Shown here: in pieces, positions 8,951-17,563 of the stretch | How positions within the stretch are numbered: position 1 is the stretch's first letter | How the letters are laid out: the number at the start of each line of letters is the position of its first letter | NCBI GenBank assembly: GCA_945875845.1 | Contig: CAMCMB010000009.1 | Location: forward strand, 62,001-126,000 | Reading direction: 5' to 3' | DNA from: Pirellula staleyi DSM 6068 | GTDB lineage: Bacteria > Planctomycetota > Planctomycetia > Pirellulales > Pirellulaceae | DNA: 64,000 nt | Notes under the pieces: model-generated | The model's input: only the letters and a program-made list of their open reading frames with translations | Database searches by the model: none | What the model was told of the DNA's origin: nothing | Translations under genes and position numbers: made by a program

Positions 8951-9510
8951 GACGACACCTTGGGAGCAGAAGAATGGGCATCGTTTTGTATTGCATCCTC
9001 GACACACTTACGCAGAATTTGACGCAACCGCCACAGCTGTTGATACAAGGCATTGGCCTGCTTCCCAACCGAGAGAGCAAGCTCATCGATGGACGCTCCC
9101 GGTTCGTAGGCGGCCTGCACCAGCTTGCGGCTGGCGGGTGGTAATTCGTTGAGACAGCTCTCTAGCTTTCTTAGGCGGGCGTCCTGTTGTTCCGTCTCAT
9201 CCAACGCCTCTTGCAGAAGCAAATCGAACACTTTTTCATTGAGTACCAAGCGATCTCGAAAGCGATTGCGGCGAAATTCGAGAACCCGGTATCGTGCGAT
9301 GACGCAGGCCCAGCGAGCAAACTCTGTTGCATCTTTCAGTTGCTCAAACTTCTGCCAGGCAATCAACGAGACTTCCTGCACGATTTCATCCACATCCTCG
9401 GGTCGCGAAATGCCCGCACCCCGAACATAAGCGCGGATTACCCTTTCGTGCATTGTCAACGCACGAATGAACGACTCGTGATCGGGTTTTGCGGCAGGCT
9501 TGGAAGCCAT
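8947..9510 (-). CDS. ECF RNA polymerase sigma factor (planctomycete/verrucomicrobial type)
   Basis: 187 residues from ATG 9510. Region 2 is at about residues 12-85 (DVDEIVQEVSLIAWQKFEQ, FARWACVIARYRVLEFRRNR) and region 4 at about 110-170 (LNELPPASRKLVQAAYEPGASIDELALSVGK, followed by ANALYQQLWRLRQILRKCV). This is the short sigma family paired with FecR proteins in planctomycetes and verrucomicrobia. It is the first gene of the minus-strand run and is coupled by ATGA overlap to the FecR/LamG gene, so its activity is probably controlled by that protein. Its targets are unknown; the adjacent catabolic genes are natural candidates. Confidence 0.9.
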   Translation of the reverse strand: MASKPAAKPDHESFIRALTMHERVIRAYVRGAGISRPEDVDEIVQEVSLIAWQKFEQLKDATEFARWACVIARYRVLEFRRNRFRDRLVLNEKVFDLLLQEALDETEQQDARLRKLESCLNELPPASRKLVQAAYEPGASIDELALSVGKQANALYQQLWRLRQILRKCVEDAIQNDAHSSAPKVSS

Positions 9511-9861
9511 ACTAATCGGTTCCGGGGGAAATAGAGTTACACAATGATCGGAGCCAAAACCAAAATCTTACGCGAGTGGGACAAAAATCGGCTCTTAGGT
9601 CTCTTCGCAAAGCAGATTCTCGAAACACTACCGTTACCAACGCCGGAAACTTCAAAAATCAATACGGAAAGAGATTTGAAACGGGTTAAGGCTGCGAATA
9701 CCAACGCGATTTGCCAGAATTGACTCAGTATTTCCGAGATTCGCCAATGGTCCGCACGATTCAGCAACCTGGCAAACACGAGGTGTCAGATGCCTCATTG
9801 AGCGACTCTAAAGAGCCCAGTTCCTGGCGTTTCCAGCCGGTCGGAAAGATCGGAGCTTTTC

Positions 9862-10190
9862 AACGACGGGTTTCCGTCATTCGGCATGGCTTTCGGGTAT
9901 TCCTACAGACAGGGAACCAATGTTTGCAACGTCTGCAATCTGAGAGCGATGCAAACACAACCATTCCCAAAATTTTTCGGACGGTCTTTCGTCCGACCGC
10001 TAGCTTTTCGTGTAACCCTACGGATAGGGAGACATGGTTTGCGTCGTCTGAAAACCAGAGCCATGAATCGTCAACGATTTTGATGTTTTTTGAGGGTGAT
10101 TTCACCAGTTTGAGCGCGAGTCGAGTAGTTCAAGGGGTAGAGGCAAATCGGTTCAAAACGTCTGCGATGAAGGCAACTTTGAAAACCTTT
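9862..10190 (+). repeat. Three tandem ~115-base structured repeats (candidate non-coding RNA or replication control region)
   Basis: In this 780-base gene-free stretch (9511-10288) a unit of about 115 bases recurs three times. Each unit has a first hairpin: GACGG/CCGTC at 9865-9878, CGGACG/CGTCCG at 9978-9995, GGTGA/TCACC at 10095-10106. Units 1 and 2 have a second hairpin at 9900-9916 and 10016-10029 (CCCTA/TAGGG in unit 2). All three have a third stem-loop containing CGTCTG, at 9930, 10045 and 10159, spaced 115 and 114 bases; its stems differ in sequence (GTTTGCA/TGCAAAC, CATGG/CCATG, GGTTCAAA/TTTG..AACC) but still pair. Changed stems with kept pairing suggest selection on RNA or DNA structure. 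The third unit is the most diverged. It ends about 100 bases before the primase-like gene. Confidence 0.5.
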
Positions 10191-10288
10191 TTTGGGCCGT
10201 CGTTCGGACAAATTGCATAGATAGTCCTGGGATGGCGAGATGCGTTCGACCGCCTCCGCCCACAGGTAGTCCATTGCGCCGATTTTGA

Positions 10289-11196
10289 ATGGAAAGCATG
10301 TTAATGGAAAATCGGCGAGTCGTTGCAGTTGCCAACATACCTTGCTCACTTCGAGAGCGACCGCAATGGGTTTGCTGGAAGTCGATTCCCATGCCTAATG
10401 GCAAGCCGGCGAAGGTGCCGTTCAATGCATCGAAAGGCGGGAGAGCCAAGCCGAACGATCCGAAAACATGGACGACCTTCGATAAAGCCCTCCATACGTT
10501 CAAGCGAAATACATCGTACACCGGCATCGGCTATGTTTTTTTAGAGGACGATCCCTACACCGGCATCGACCTCGATGATTGCCTCGATGAGCAAGGCGAG
10601 TTCATCTGGGGCAGGGACATCGTCGATTGCATCGATACATACTGCGAAGTGTCGCCATCGGGTACGGGCGTCAAGATGATCATCGAAGGCATCAAACCCG
10701 CCTGGGCAACCGAGTGCGTCTCCAAAGGCCATGGACCAGATGGCATTGAAAAAGCGAAGTCTACAATCGGACTCGCTTCTTCGCGTTAACGGGCCACCGC
10801 ATAGCGAATGCGCCCGAGGGCGTTATGGTTCGCCAAGAGCAACTCGATACGCTGTGCGCCGAACTGTGGCCCGACAAGCCAAAGAAAGCTCCAGAGCCAA
10901 CGCCTGCGGTTGAAGAGGGGAAGCCATCGAAGCATTTTGACGAAGCCATGCTCAACCGCATGCGTACTTGTTTTAGAGAAATCGACAAGATGAACGTCGC
11001 CGACAAAGGCGATGGCTCCAGCCGTTTGTTCGCTGCATGCTGCCGATGCGTTGAGCATGATTTGCCAGACGGTGCCGCTCTGGCAGTCCTAAAGAAGTAT
11101 GCGAATCACAAACCATTTCCGTCGGCATGGGGGCCGAATTCCGTCCTCAAGCGCCTGCGTAGTGCTGAAAAAAAGTCGAGCGTGGTGCGGCATTGA
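10289..11196 (+). pseudogene. Phage/plasmid primase-like protein (NrS-1 polymerase-like N-terminus), frameshifted
   Basis: The first part (to about residue 155) shows the hallmarks of phage/plasmid primase-polymerase N-terminal domains: PQWVCWKS, KPAKVPFNASKGG, TGIGYVFLEDDPYTGIDLDDC with acidic catalytic residues, and VSPSGTGVKMIIEG. Near 10750-10760 the frame breaks. The neighbouring frame continues with EVYNRTRFFALTGHRIANAP, exactly what the family shows next, and runs to 11196 through a Lys/Pro linker and a helical segment (GDGSSRLFAACCRC). Without the shift the protein would be about 302 residues. As written, the first frame stops at 10789 and the second can only start at an internal ATG (10825). 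It should prime element replication together with the next gene if repaired. Confidence 0.75.
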
Positions 11197-12254
11197 AGAG
11201 CCGTAACGGTCCGTCGATGCTCAGCGTTGGCCAACTATTGAAGGACCATCCCGAGCTGCGTCCGCCTGTGGTCAACGGCCTACTTCGTATCGGCGAGACC
11301 ATGAACATTATCGCACCTCCTAAGTACGGCAAGAGCTGGCTGGTGACCGATCTCGCCATGGCGGTTGCGACTGGTCGCCGTTGGCTCGATGCCTTCGATA
11401 CGACGCAGGGCAATGTATTGATCCTCGACAACGAGTTGCATAGCGAAACGTCTGCGAATCGGATTCCCAAGGTCGCGACCGCTCGTGGTATCGAATTGCC
11501 CGAGATTGCGGACAAGCTGTTTGTCGACAACCTGCGTGGCCGGCTCCTCGATGTCTACTCGCTGCAGCCGTACTTCGAGTCGCTCCAGAAAGACTTCTTC
11601 AAGGTGATCGTCATGGACGCATTCTATCGTTTCCTGCCGAAGGATAGTGACGAAAACAGCAATGCGAACATGACGGACGTTTACAACCGCTTGGATTGGT
11701 ACGCTGCCATGCTTGGTTGCTGCTTCGTGCTTGTCCACCATGCCAGCAAGGGAAACCAATCGGGAAAATCAGTTACGGACGTTGGTGCCGGTGCTGGTAG
11801 CCAAGCCCGGGCGACCGATACGCACCTCATCATGCGTCAGCACCAAGAGGACGGTTGCGTAGTCGTCGGTGCGGCCGTCCGCTCTTGGCAGCCGCTCGAT
11901 TCGCTTTGCCTACGTTGGTCGTTTCCGGTTTGGCCTATCGAAGACAATCTCGATCCAACTGACCTCCGACCGGAGCGACCTCGAAAGAAGCCCAAACCCA
12001 AGGGCGAGCAGCAATCGGATGCGCCCCAATGCACGAAAGATAGCTTCGTCGCATCTTTCGTTACCGAAGAGCCAACAACAATGAAGGCAATCATCGCTTC
12101 GGCCAGGGAGACCGGTATTACCCAACGAATGGCTCGTGACATGATCCAGCTAACCGAGGACGCTGGTTTGATCCATCGCTGGTCGTTTGGTGCTAACCGT
12201 CCGGTCAAGTTCGCGACTGTTCCGCAGCCCTCATTGGCAGGGACGGAAACATGA
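11193..12254 (+). CDS. RepA-like AAA ATPase / helicase
   Basis: Up to 353 residues. The frame opens with TTG 11193 overlapping the previous stop (TTGA); ATG 11218 is an alternative. A Walker A motif is present (APPKYGKSW), with DLAMAVATGRRWL after it, a Walker B-like strand (FKVIVMDAFYRF) and a sensor region (FVLVHHASKGNQSGKSVTDVGAG), matching the hexameric RepA/RSF1010-type ATPase of phage and plasmid replication modules. After a basic Pro/Lys linker there is a C-terminal winged-helix-like segment (TMKAIIASARETGITQRMARDMI, GLIHRWSFGANRPVKF). It would unwind or load at the element's origin, paired with the primase-like gene upstream. Confidence 0.82.
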   Translation: MKSRNGPSMLSVGQLLKDHPELRPPVVNGLLRIGETMNIIAPPKYGKSWLVTDLAMAVATGRRWLDAFDTTQGNVLILDNELHSETSANRIPKVATARGIELPEIADKLFVDNLRGRLLDVYSLQPYFESLQKDFFKVIVMDAFYRFLPKDSDENSNANMTDVYNRLDWYAAMLGCCFVLVHHASKGNQSGKSVTDVGAGAGSQARATDTHLIMRQHQEDGCVVVGAAVRSWQPLDSLCLRWSFPVWPIEDNLDPTDLRPERPRKKPKPKGEQQSDAPQCTKDSFVASFVTEEPTTMKAIIASARETGITQRMARDMIQLTEDAGLIHRWSFGANRPVKFATVPQPSLAGTET

Positions 12255-12264
12255 AAATCTGTGT

Positions 12265-12357
12265 CTGTGTGTGTGCGCGCACACCCCCTAGTACCCCCAG
12301 GCACAGTGCGCAAACGCACGGCCTGGGGCTGGGGTACTAGAGCGCGCATACACACAG
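12265..12357. repeat. Long imperfect palindrome
   Basis: Between the ATPase stop and the next gene the sequence forms a stem of about 40 bases per arm. CTGTGTGTGTGCGCGC (12265-12280) pairs with GCGCGCATACACACAG at 12342-12357 with one G-T mismatch; CTAGTACCCC (12288-12297) pairs with GGGGTACTAG at 12331-12340; CAGGC pairs with GCCTG; and an inner hairpin GTGCG-CAAA-CGCAC sits at 12306-12319. No T-run follows, so it is not a textbook terminator. Its place in a replication-type element would fit an origin, a replication-control structure or a strong transcription barrier. Confidence 0.7.
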
Positions 12358-12494
12358 GAAACGCGTGGGTCCTCGGTACGCATTTTTCAAACCAAGGGCC
12401 GCGGGAAAGGCCGCAAGCATAGGCACAGTTTCTATGTTTTGTCCGGATTTTAGGTACGGACACGTCATCGCATCAGCAAGAAAGGAAGCAATAC

Positions 12495-12746
12495 ATGTCA
12501 ACAAACCAGGGAATAAGCCAACTGACGCCCGAGCAACGACTGGCGGAAATCGCATCGTGCCTAGCGCAAGGCATCGTTGAATTGCACAAGCAAGGGCGAC
12601 TTGGCACAAGCGCCCAAGAGTTTTCGCCTGACTCACCAGCTTCGCTTGACTTCGGTTCGGACTCAGGGCTCTCTGTGAACTCGGGTTCTATATCGGGTTA
12701 TTCGAAGATTTACGAAGGAGGTACGAATGTCGTTGAATGTGACTAG
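12495..12746 (+). CDS. Small hypothetical protein of the element
   Basis: 83 residues from ATG 12495, preceded by an AAGGAAG ribosome-binding site at suitable spacing. The first half is helical (TPEQRLAEIASCLAQGIVELHKQG), the second is Ser/Gly-rich (SVNSGSISGYSK). The last codons overlap the start of the DUF2924 gene at 12727. I do not recognise a family; small proteins like this commonly precede DUF2924/recombinase pairs. Confidence 0.6.
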   Translation: MSTNQGISQLTPEQRLAEIASCLAQGIVELHKQGRLGTSAQEFSPDSPASLDFGSDSGLSVNSGSISGYSKIYEGGTNVVECD

Positions 12747-13224
12747 AGAGGTCGCCTTGCTCAAACAGATGACGGTGGGCCAGTTGCGTGAACGTTACTT
12801 GCAGGTGACAGGCGAAGCGACACAGGCCGCCAATCGTAAATGGCTCGTGCGTCGCATCATCTGGCGAATGCAATCGATCGAAGAAGGTGGATTGTCAGAG
12901 CGTGCGATCGCACGTGCCCGCGAGCTAGCCAGCGGTTCCGATCTGCGAACCACGGCGCCCAAGCAACGATCGCTGCCAGCAGATGCCGACCGGCGCACGC
13001 GAGTATTGCCCTGTGGTCAACTTGGCAGTGCCAACTTGCCACTGCCGGGCACTCTGATCACGCGGATGTACAAAGGTCGGCAACTCCAAGTCCGCGTGGT
13101 CACCGGTGGCTTCGAGTACGAAGGCGAGCTATTCAAATCGCTTAGCGCCGTGGCCAAGAAGATCACCGGCTCACACTGGAGCGGCAATAAGTTCTTCAAC
13201 CTCAGCGACAAGGAGGGGAACTGA
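12727..13224 (+). CDS. DUF2924 domain protein
   Basis: 165 residues from ATG 12727 with a strong AAGGAGG site eight bases upstream. The N-terminal half matches DUF2924 (LLKQMTVGQLRERYLQVTGE, NRKWLVRRIIWRMQSIEEGGLSERAIARA). The C-terminal half ends with GTLITRMYKGRQLQVRVV, FEYEGELFKSLSAVAKKITG and HWSGNKFF, the basic beta-rich region of this family. Its stop overlaps the recombinase ATG (ATGA-type coupling), the usual arrangement. Function is unknown; the fixed pairing with large serine recombinases suggests a DNA-binding accessory role such as directionality control, which is inference. Confidence 0.88.
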   Translation: MSLNVTREVALLKQMTVGQLRERYLQVTGEATQAANRKWLVRRIIWRMQSIEEGGLSERAIARARELASGSDLRTTAPKQRSLPADADRRTRVLPCGQLGSANLPLPGTLITRMYKGRQLQVRVVTGGFEYEGELFKSLSAVAKKITGSHWSGNKFFNLSDKEGN

Positions 13225-14775
13225 TGAAGAAACGTATTTCAACTGAAGCAACCAAGTCTGTTCGCTGCGCGATCTACACTCGCAAAAGCACCGAAGAAGG
13301 ATTGGAACAGGAATTCAATTCACTGGACGCCCAGCGTGAATCAGCAGAAGCGTTCATCGTGTCACAAAGACACGAAGGCTGGCAAGCAGTAGCTGAGTCC
13401 TATGACGATGGCGGCTTCACCGGTGGCAACATGGAGCGTCCGGCACTCAAGCGATTGCTAGCCCACATCAAGGCGGGCAAGATCGACTGCGTGATTGTTT
13501 ACAAAGTCGACCGGCTCAGCCGCTCGCTTATGGACTTTGCACGCATCATCGAGATCTTTGACTCGCAGCGAGTGTCTTTCGTTAGCGTAACACAGCAGTT
13601 CAATACCGCGACGTCAATGGGCCGATTGGTTTTGAATGTGTTGCTTTCGTTCGCCCAGTTTGAACGCGAGATGATCAGCGAACGCGTGCGTGATAAAGTG
13701 GCTGCATCGCGTCGCCGTGGAAAGTGGTCTGGCGGGATGCCGCTGCTGGGATACACCGTTGAGAATACCAAGCTTTTGGTCGACGAAATCGAAGCTACCT
13801 CCGTTCGTCAGATGTTCGAACTGTATCTGGAGCATCAATCGCTGCTGCCAACGGTTCGCGAACTCAATCGGCGTGGCTGGACGACGAAACGCTGGGTGAC
13901 TAAAAAAGGAGATCGACGTGGTGGCCGAGTCTTCACTCGCAACGCCCTCTACAAACTGCTCACCAATGTCACCTACATCGGCAAAATCAAGTACAAGGAC
14001 GAAACCCATGTCGGCGAACATGCCGCGATCGTGCCCGTCGAACTATTTAACCGCGTACAGACCAATCTGAAGCGCAATGGCCAATCGGGCGGAACGTTGG
14101 TTCGCAATAAGCATAGCGCGTTGCTGAAGGGCTTGCTTCACTGCAAATCGTGTGGCTGCGGCATGACGCATTCGTTTAGCTGCAAAGGCAACAAGCGATA
14201 TCGCTATTACGTTTGTGGAACGGCCATGCAGCGAGGTTGGTCGGAGTGTCCCGCGCCGTCGGTTCCAGCAGGTGAGATCGAGCGGTTTGTGGTCGAGCAA
14301 ATTCGAACGATCGGTGAGGATCCGGCACTGTTAAAGCAAACAACCATTGATGTTCAGCAACGAAAACCATGTCGAGTGCGAGCGATTAAGAGACGAACAG
14401 AAGTCGCTGGCTCGTCAGATGCGAGATGATCATGCCAAGCTTCAAGCGATCGTTGCCAACCCGAACATCGCCAGCAACTTGTCGGGTCTCAGCGAAATCC
14501 AATCGCGACTCGAAACCGCCGACCGTCGCTCTCAGCAAATCACATCGGAGCTTGCCGCGCTCGAAGCCCAAAAGATCGATGGCCAGCAAATCACAAACGC
14601 TTTGACGGACTTCGATAATCTTTGGCAGACGCTTCCTCCGAAGGAGCAGGTGCGACTAGTCCATCTTCTGATTGATAGAGTCAGCTTCGACGGTCCAGGT
14701 GGCAACGTAGCAATCACGTTTCATCCAACCGGCTTGAAAAGCTTAACCGAGAACCAACTGGAGCATGCACAATGA
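13224..14775 (+). pseudogene. Large serine recombinase, split by a frameshift
   Basis: The N-terminal resolvase domain begins CAIYTRKSTEEGLEQEFNSLDAQR (with the catalytic Ser in YTRKST) and includes VIVYKVDRLSRSLMDFARI and LLSFAQFEREMISERVRDK. It is followed by the recombinase domain (LYLEHQSLLPTVRELNRRGW) and a zinc-ribbon region (GLLHCKSCGCGMTH, RYYVCG). Near 14350, after DVQQ, the frame shifts by one base. The first frame ends at 14429. The other continues (NHVECERLRDEQKSLARQM) through the usual coiled coil and C-terminal segment (WQTLPPKEQVRLVHLLIDRV) to 14775. The intact gene would be about 517 residues. Catalytic residues are all upstream of the break, but the coiled coil needed for synapsis control is lost. 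Confidence 0.88.
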
Positions 14776-15191
14776 CCGAACGCCTAACCATCAACCGTCA
14801 ATTTCACGTTGCTACCAAACGCAGTGGAACCAAGCAGATTGAAAGCGGAGCGAATCCCGTTATCCCTGCTGGCCGCGTGCCTCGCATCAGCCGACTGCTT
14901 GCCCTGGCTCACCATTGTTTTCGTTTGGTCCAGAGTGGAGCCATCATCAATCAATCCGAACTTGCCCACTTCGGCCAGATCTCGACGACACGCATGACGC
15001 AGATCATGTGGCTAGACAACCTGGCCCCCGACATTCAAGGAGAGATTCTTTTCCTGCCCAGAACCACCCAAGGCCGCGACTCAATCAAAGAGGCCGACAT
15101 CCGTCGCATCGCCAAGACGCTCGACTGGAGCAAGCAACGGCAGATGTGGAAACAGATGAAGACGACTGTGCGTCCTCAATCCGTTGTGTAG
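14772..15191 (+). CDS. Small HTH protein downstream of the recombinase
   Basis: 139 residues from ATG 14772, overlapping the recombinase stop by four bases. The middle holds a likely helix-turn-helix (ALAHHCFRLVQSGAIINQSELAHFGQISTTRMTQIM); after it comes NLAPDIQGEILFLP and a helical tail (KEADIRRIAKTLDWSKQRQMW). Proteins of this shape regularly follow DUF2924-associated recombinases. It may bind the attachment or promoter region of the element. Function is inferred only from position and the HTH pattern. Confidence 0.7.
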   Translation: MTERLTINRQFHVATKRSGTKQIESGANPVIPAGRVPRISRLLALAHHCFRLVQSGAIINQSELAHFGQISTTRMTQIMWLDNLAPDIQGEILFLPRTTQGRDSIKEADIRRIAKTLDWSKQRQMWKQMKTTVRPQSVV

Positions 15192-15255
15192 CACTTGGAC
15201 ACGCCGAACACGGGCTGCAAACGTGATTACCCGTACCGGTAAAGCTTTGGCTTTT

Positions 15256-15831
15256 CTAACTTGCAAAGACTACCTTGTCATAGACTTCGGCTCCGACCAG
15301 TTCGCTATCTATCGCGTCCAGCATGATCTTCCCGTCGAGCCCTTGGCAGCTCGTCAAATTCCAACTGCCGTCGGTGGATCGCGTAAAGCAATCGATCGAG
15401 TGTCGGTCTTGGGCAATCAAGACATAATGCTTTAAACTAGGAATGGTTCGGTAGTGTTCGAACTTCTTTCCACGGTCGTACGCCTCGGTGGAATCCGAGA
15501 GGACTTCGACGAGTACCACAGGATTCAGCAGAACTTCGCCACTATCAGATTCAAGCTGAGGTTCGCCGCACACTACAGACAGATCCGGGTAAGTGTACAA
15601 GCCCGTCGATTCAATGCGAAGCTTCAAGTCGCTCGGATAGACTCGGCAGGGCTTTTTCTTAAGTTGCTCCCGTAGATGGGAGCCTGTGTTCAGAACTATC
15701 AAGTTGTGATTGGCCGACGCCCCTGCCATGGCAAACATTTCGCCACGAAAGTACTCGGACCGAAACTCGGCCTTTCCCTCGCGGTGCAAATATTCTTCAG
15801 GCGTAATGTAATGCTTGGGTACTGTTGACAT
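15256..15831 (-). CDS. Uma2 family (DUF820) putative endonuclease
   Basis: 191 residues from ATG 15831, where the family's usual start lies (HYITPEEYLHREGKAEFRSEY). The restriction-endonuclease-like fold is suggested by GEMFAMAGASANHN, CRVYPSDLKLRI, YTYPDLSVVCGEP and PVVLVEVLSDSTEAYDRGKKFEHYRTIPSLKHYVLI; the Asp in YPDL, the Glu in VEV and the Lys in GKK are the expected catalytic set. This family is abundant in cyanobacteria and planctomycetes and its biological role is unclear. It converges with the HTH gene, 64 bases away. It appears full length. Confidence 0.9.
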   Translation of the reverse strand: MSTVPKHYITPEEYLHREGKAEFRSEYFRGEMFAMAGASANHNLIVLNTGSHLREQLKKKPCRVYPSDLKLRIESTGLYTYPDLSVVCGEPQLESDSGEVLLNPVVLVEVLSDSTEAYDRGKKFEHYRTIPSLKHYVLIAQDRHSIDCFTRSTDGSWNLTSCQGLDGKIMLDAIDSELVGAEVYDKVVFAS

Positions 15832-16358
15832 TTGGCGTCTTCTTAAGAAATCCCAGATCCGATCCGTTCTTCGAATTATAGACGATAACCACGTTCTCGG
15901 CTCATTAGTCCGGCTCAAAATGCGGCGTAACTCGGCGGCGAAAGTACGAAAATGAGTCTGCAGACTGATAACTCGAAGGAGAACTAGTTCAACGTGGACC
16001 GTTCTTTGCCTCCGTCAGCTGTTAACACTGCGGTCGGGTAGTTTGAGGTCCGGTTCGGTGGGTCGGAAGCAATCGGCGTTGTAACAAGCAACCACTTACA
16101 AAAGCGAGAGCGCGATAGTTCGCGGGAGAAAATACCGTTCAGACGGAAGCAACATTCGGAAAATCAGCTCGCGGTAAGAAAACCGAGAGCGCGACACGCA
16201 GGGGCCAAAAAATCGAAAATGCCTAAAACACTGGGGATTTCAGCGATCAAGTCGCCGTAATAGAAAACCTCTCTCTCTGCGAACTGGCGGGTAGCCTAAA
16301 GTTCGCAGGATGAGACAAGTACACGGGAGGCAACGGTATTCGTGACAACTCTCACTCT
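15832..16358. other. Gene-free stretch, nothing recognised
   Basis: About 530 bases without a convincing reading frame. It is rich in short purine tracts around 16,090-16,230 (GAGAGCGCGA occurs more than once) but I see no clear hairpin, repeat or RNA gene. Confidence 0.5.
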
Positions 16359-16700
16359 TTGAGCATCGAACTTGAAAAATTGATAAGCCTTTCTAATACT
16401 ACCCGTCCGAGATTTGTCCGTCCAAGATTGCTGATCTGCCGACCCAAGCAGATGCCACCCGACTATCGCCCCGCACATGAAGACTGGACTGGCCTGGAAG
16501 AGTCCATGCAAATGGAGCGAGTGGAATCTTTCACTCGGCGGTTTGCCTGCTTACTTGACGGGATGGATCTTAACAAGACCGCCAAAGGCAGCGCCTTCTG
16601 GACTCCAAAAGCTTTGCTCAAGCAAATGGAAGCTCACTACAAGGAACACACGGCCAATGTGGTTAAGAAGAAGGATTTGCCGGATTGGCCGAAGGATTGA
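16359..16700 (+). CDS. Hypothetical protein, possibly a gene remnant
   Basis: Up to 113 residues; ATG 16452 (MPPDYRPAHEDWTGLEESMQ) may be the better start because the upstream part is not protein-like. The rest is helical and charged (MERVESFTRRFACLLDGMDL, FWTPKALLKQMEAHYKEHTA). I do not recognise it. It stands alone between two gene-poor stretches and could be the 3' end of a lost gene. Confidence 0.35.
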   Translation: MSIELEKLISLSNTTRPRFVRPRLLICRPKQMPPDYRPAHEDWTGLEESMQMERVESFTRRFACLLDGMDLNKTAKGSAFWTPKALLKQMEAHYKEHTANVVKKKDLPDWPKD

Positions 16701-16876
16701 CGTCAAGCGCCCATGGACTTCTTCTCTTTCCTTCGGACTGGCTAGAACCTAGATTTTGCATTTCCGCTGCTTCGGATCGAATATGATGCTTTGGATGCGT
16801 TTCGATACTCTTCAGTATCAACTGGGTTGACTCCCAGGTCACGATGACAGTCCCCCTTGGGTTTTGAGGTTTCCAA

Positions 16877-17503
16877 ATGATGATTTACCGCCGGTCCGTT
16901 GCACTCATGGCCTTTCTAGCCGTTTGCGTAATTGTTTCAAGCTCCGATGCACAACAAAAGCAGAAGGGCGGTGGACGCAGTCAGGCTGCTCCGGGAAAAG
17001 AGCCACCTCATCCACCTAAGGTAGGTGACAGCGCACCTGATATTGAACTCAAGAACGAAAAAGGGGATCTTGTTTCGTTAAAAGAACTTACCCGTGAACA
17101 TGCTGTGGTGTTGCTAGTCTTACGAGGTTGGCCAGGCTACCAGTGCCCTATTTGCTCACGGCAAGTGAGTGAGTTCATGGCCAAAAAAACAGAATTGGAA
17201 AAAGCTGGCGCACAGGTTCTGATGGTCTACCCTGGACCGGCTGAAAAGCTCGGTCAACATGCCAAAGAATTTGCAACACAGGGCAAGTGGGAATTCCCGT
17301 CTAACTTTCATTATGTCACTGATCCTGATTATAAGTTCACAAACGACTGGGGCTTGCGATGGGAAACTGAACGTGAAACGGCTTATCCCTCAACAATCAT
17401 CATCGGCAAGGATCGAAAAGTGGCTTACCTAATGACTAGCACGTCGCATGGCGGCAGGGCAGGTGTTGCGGCCGTTCTCGATGAACTTGCAAAGCTCAAG
17501 TAG
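16877..17503 (+). CDS. Exported redoxin-domain (peroxiredoxin-like) protein
   Basis: 208 residues from ATG 16877. A signal peptide (LMAFLAVCVIVSSSDA) and a basic Gly/Pro linker precede an AhpC/TSA-type thioredoxin fold: PKVGDSAPDIELKNEKGD, LVLRGWPGYQCPICSRQVSEF with a CxxC where the peroxidatic Cys sits, VLMVYPGPAEKL, and TAYPSTIIIGKDRKVAY with the cis-proline. It probably reduces peroxides or acts as a thiol oxidoreductase outside the cytoplasm, consistent with the stress-related island it opens. The RGWPGYQCPIC form is that of peroxiredoxin-like proteins of planctomycetes. It looks complete. Confidence 0.85.
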   Translation: MMIYRRSVALMAFLAVCVIVSSSDAQQKQKGGGRSQAAPGKEPPHPPKVGDSAPDIELKNEKGDLVSLKELTREHAVVLLVLRGWPGYQCPICSRQVSEFMAKKTELEKAGAQVLMVYPGPAEKLGQHAKEFATQGKWEFPSNFHYVTDPDYKFTNDWGLRWETERETAYPSTIIIGKDRKVAYLMTSTSHGGRAGVAAVLDELAKLK

Positions 17504-17563
17504 TGCAGAGCAACGACGATAGACTTCCCACCTATCGCCGTGGTTGCTTGCGGGACAATTTTT

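Larger units (their letters stand above)
10289..15191 (+). mobile_element. Integrative element with primase, RepA-like ATPase, DUF2924 and serine recombinase (ends not defined)
   Basis: Six plus-strand genes with mostly overlapping ends form a block unlike its minus-strand neighbours: primase-like gene, RepA-type ATPase, an 83-residue protein, DUF2924, large serine recombinase and a small HTH protein. DUF2924 next to a large serine recombinase is a common pairing in integrated elements of planctomycetes and alphaproteobacteria. Two of the genes (primase and recombinase) carry single-base frameshifts, so the element may no longer move. I could not find matching attachment repeats at the two sides; the given limits are those of the genes only. 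Confidence 0.7.

Noticed and set aside
10110-10170. Possible tRNA: a D-arm-like TAGTTCAAGGGGTAGAG and a T-loop-like GGTTCAAA
   Set aside because: There is no room for an anticodon arm between them and no acceptor stem; the segment fits better as the third unit of the tandem repeat.
10289-15191. Attachment-site direct repeats flanking the element
   Set aside because: No matching repeats longer than chance were found by eye on the two sides; a computed alignment of both flanks would be needed.
15227-15242. Hairpin TTACC/GGTAA between convergent HTH and Uma2 genes as terminator
   Set aside because: Only five base pairs and no T-run; too weak to call.
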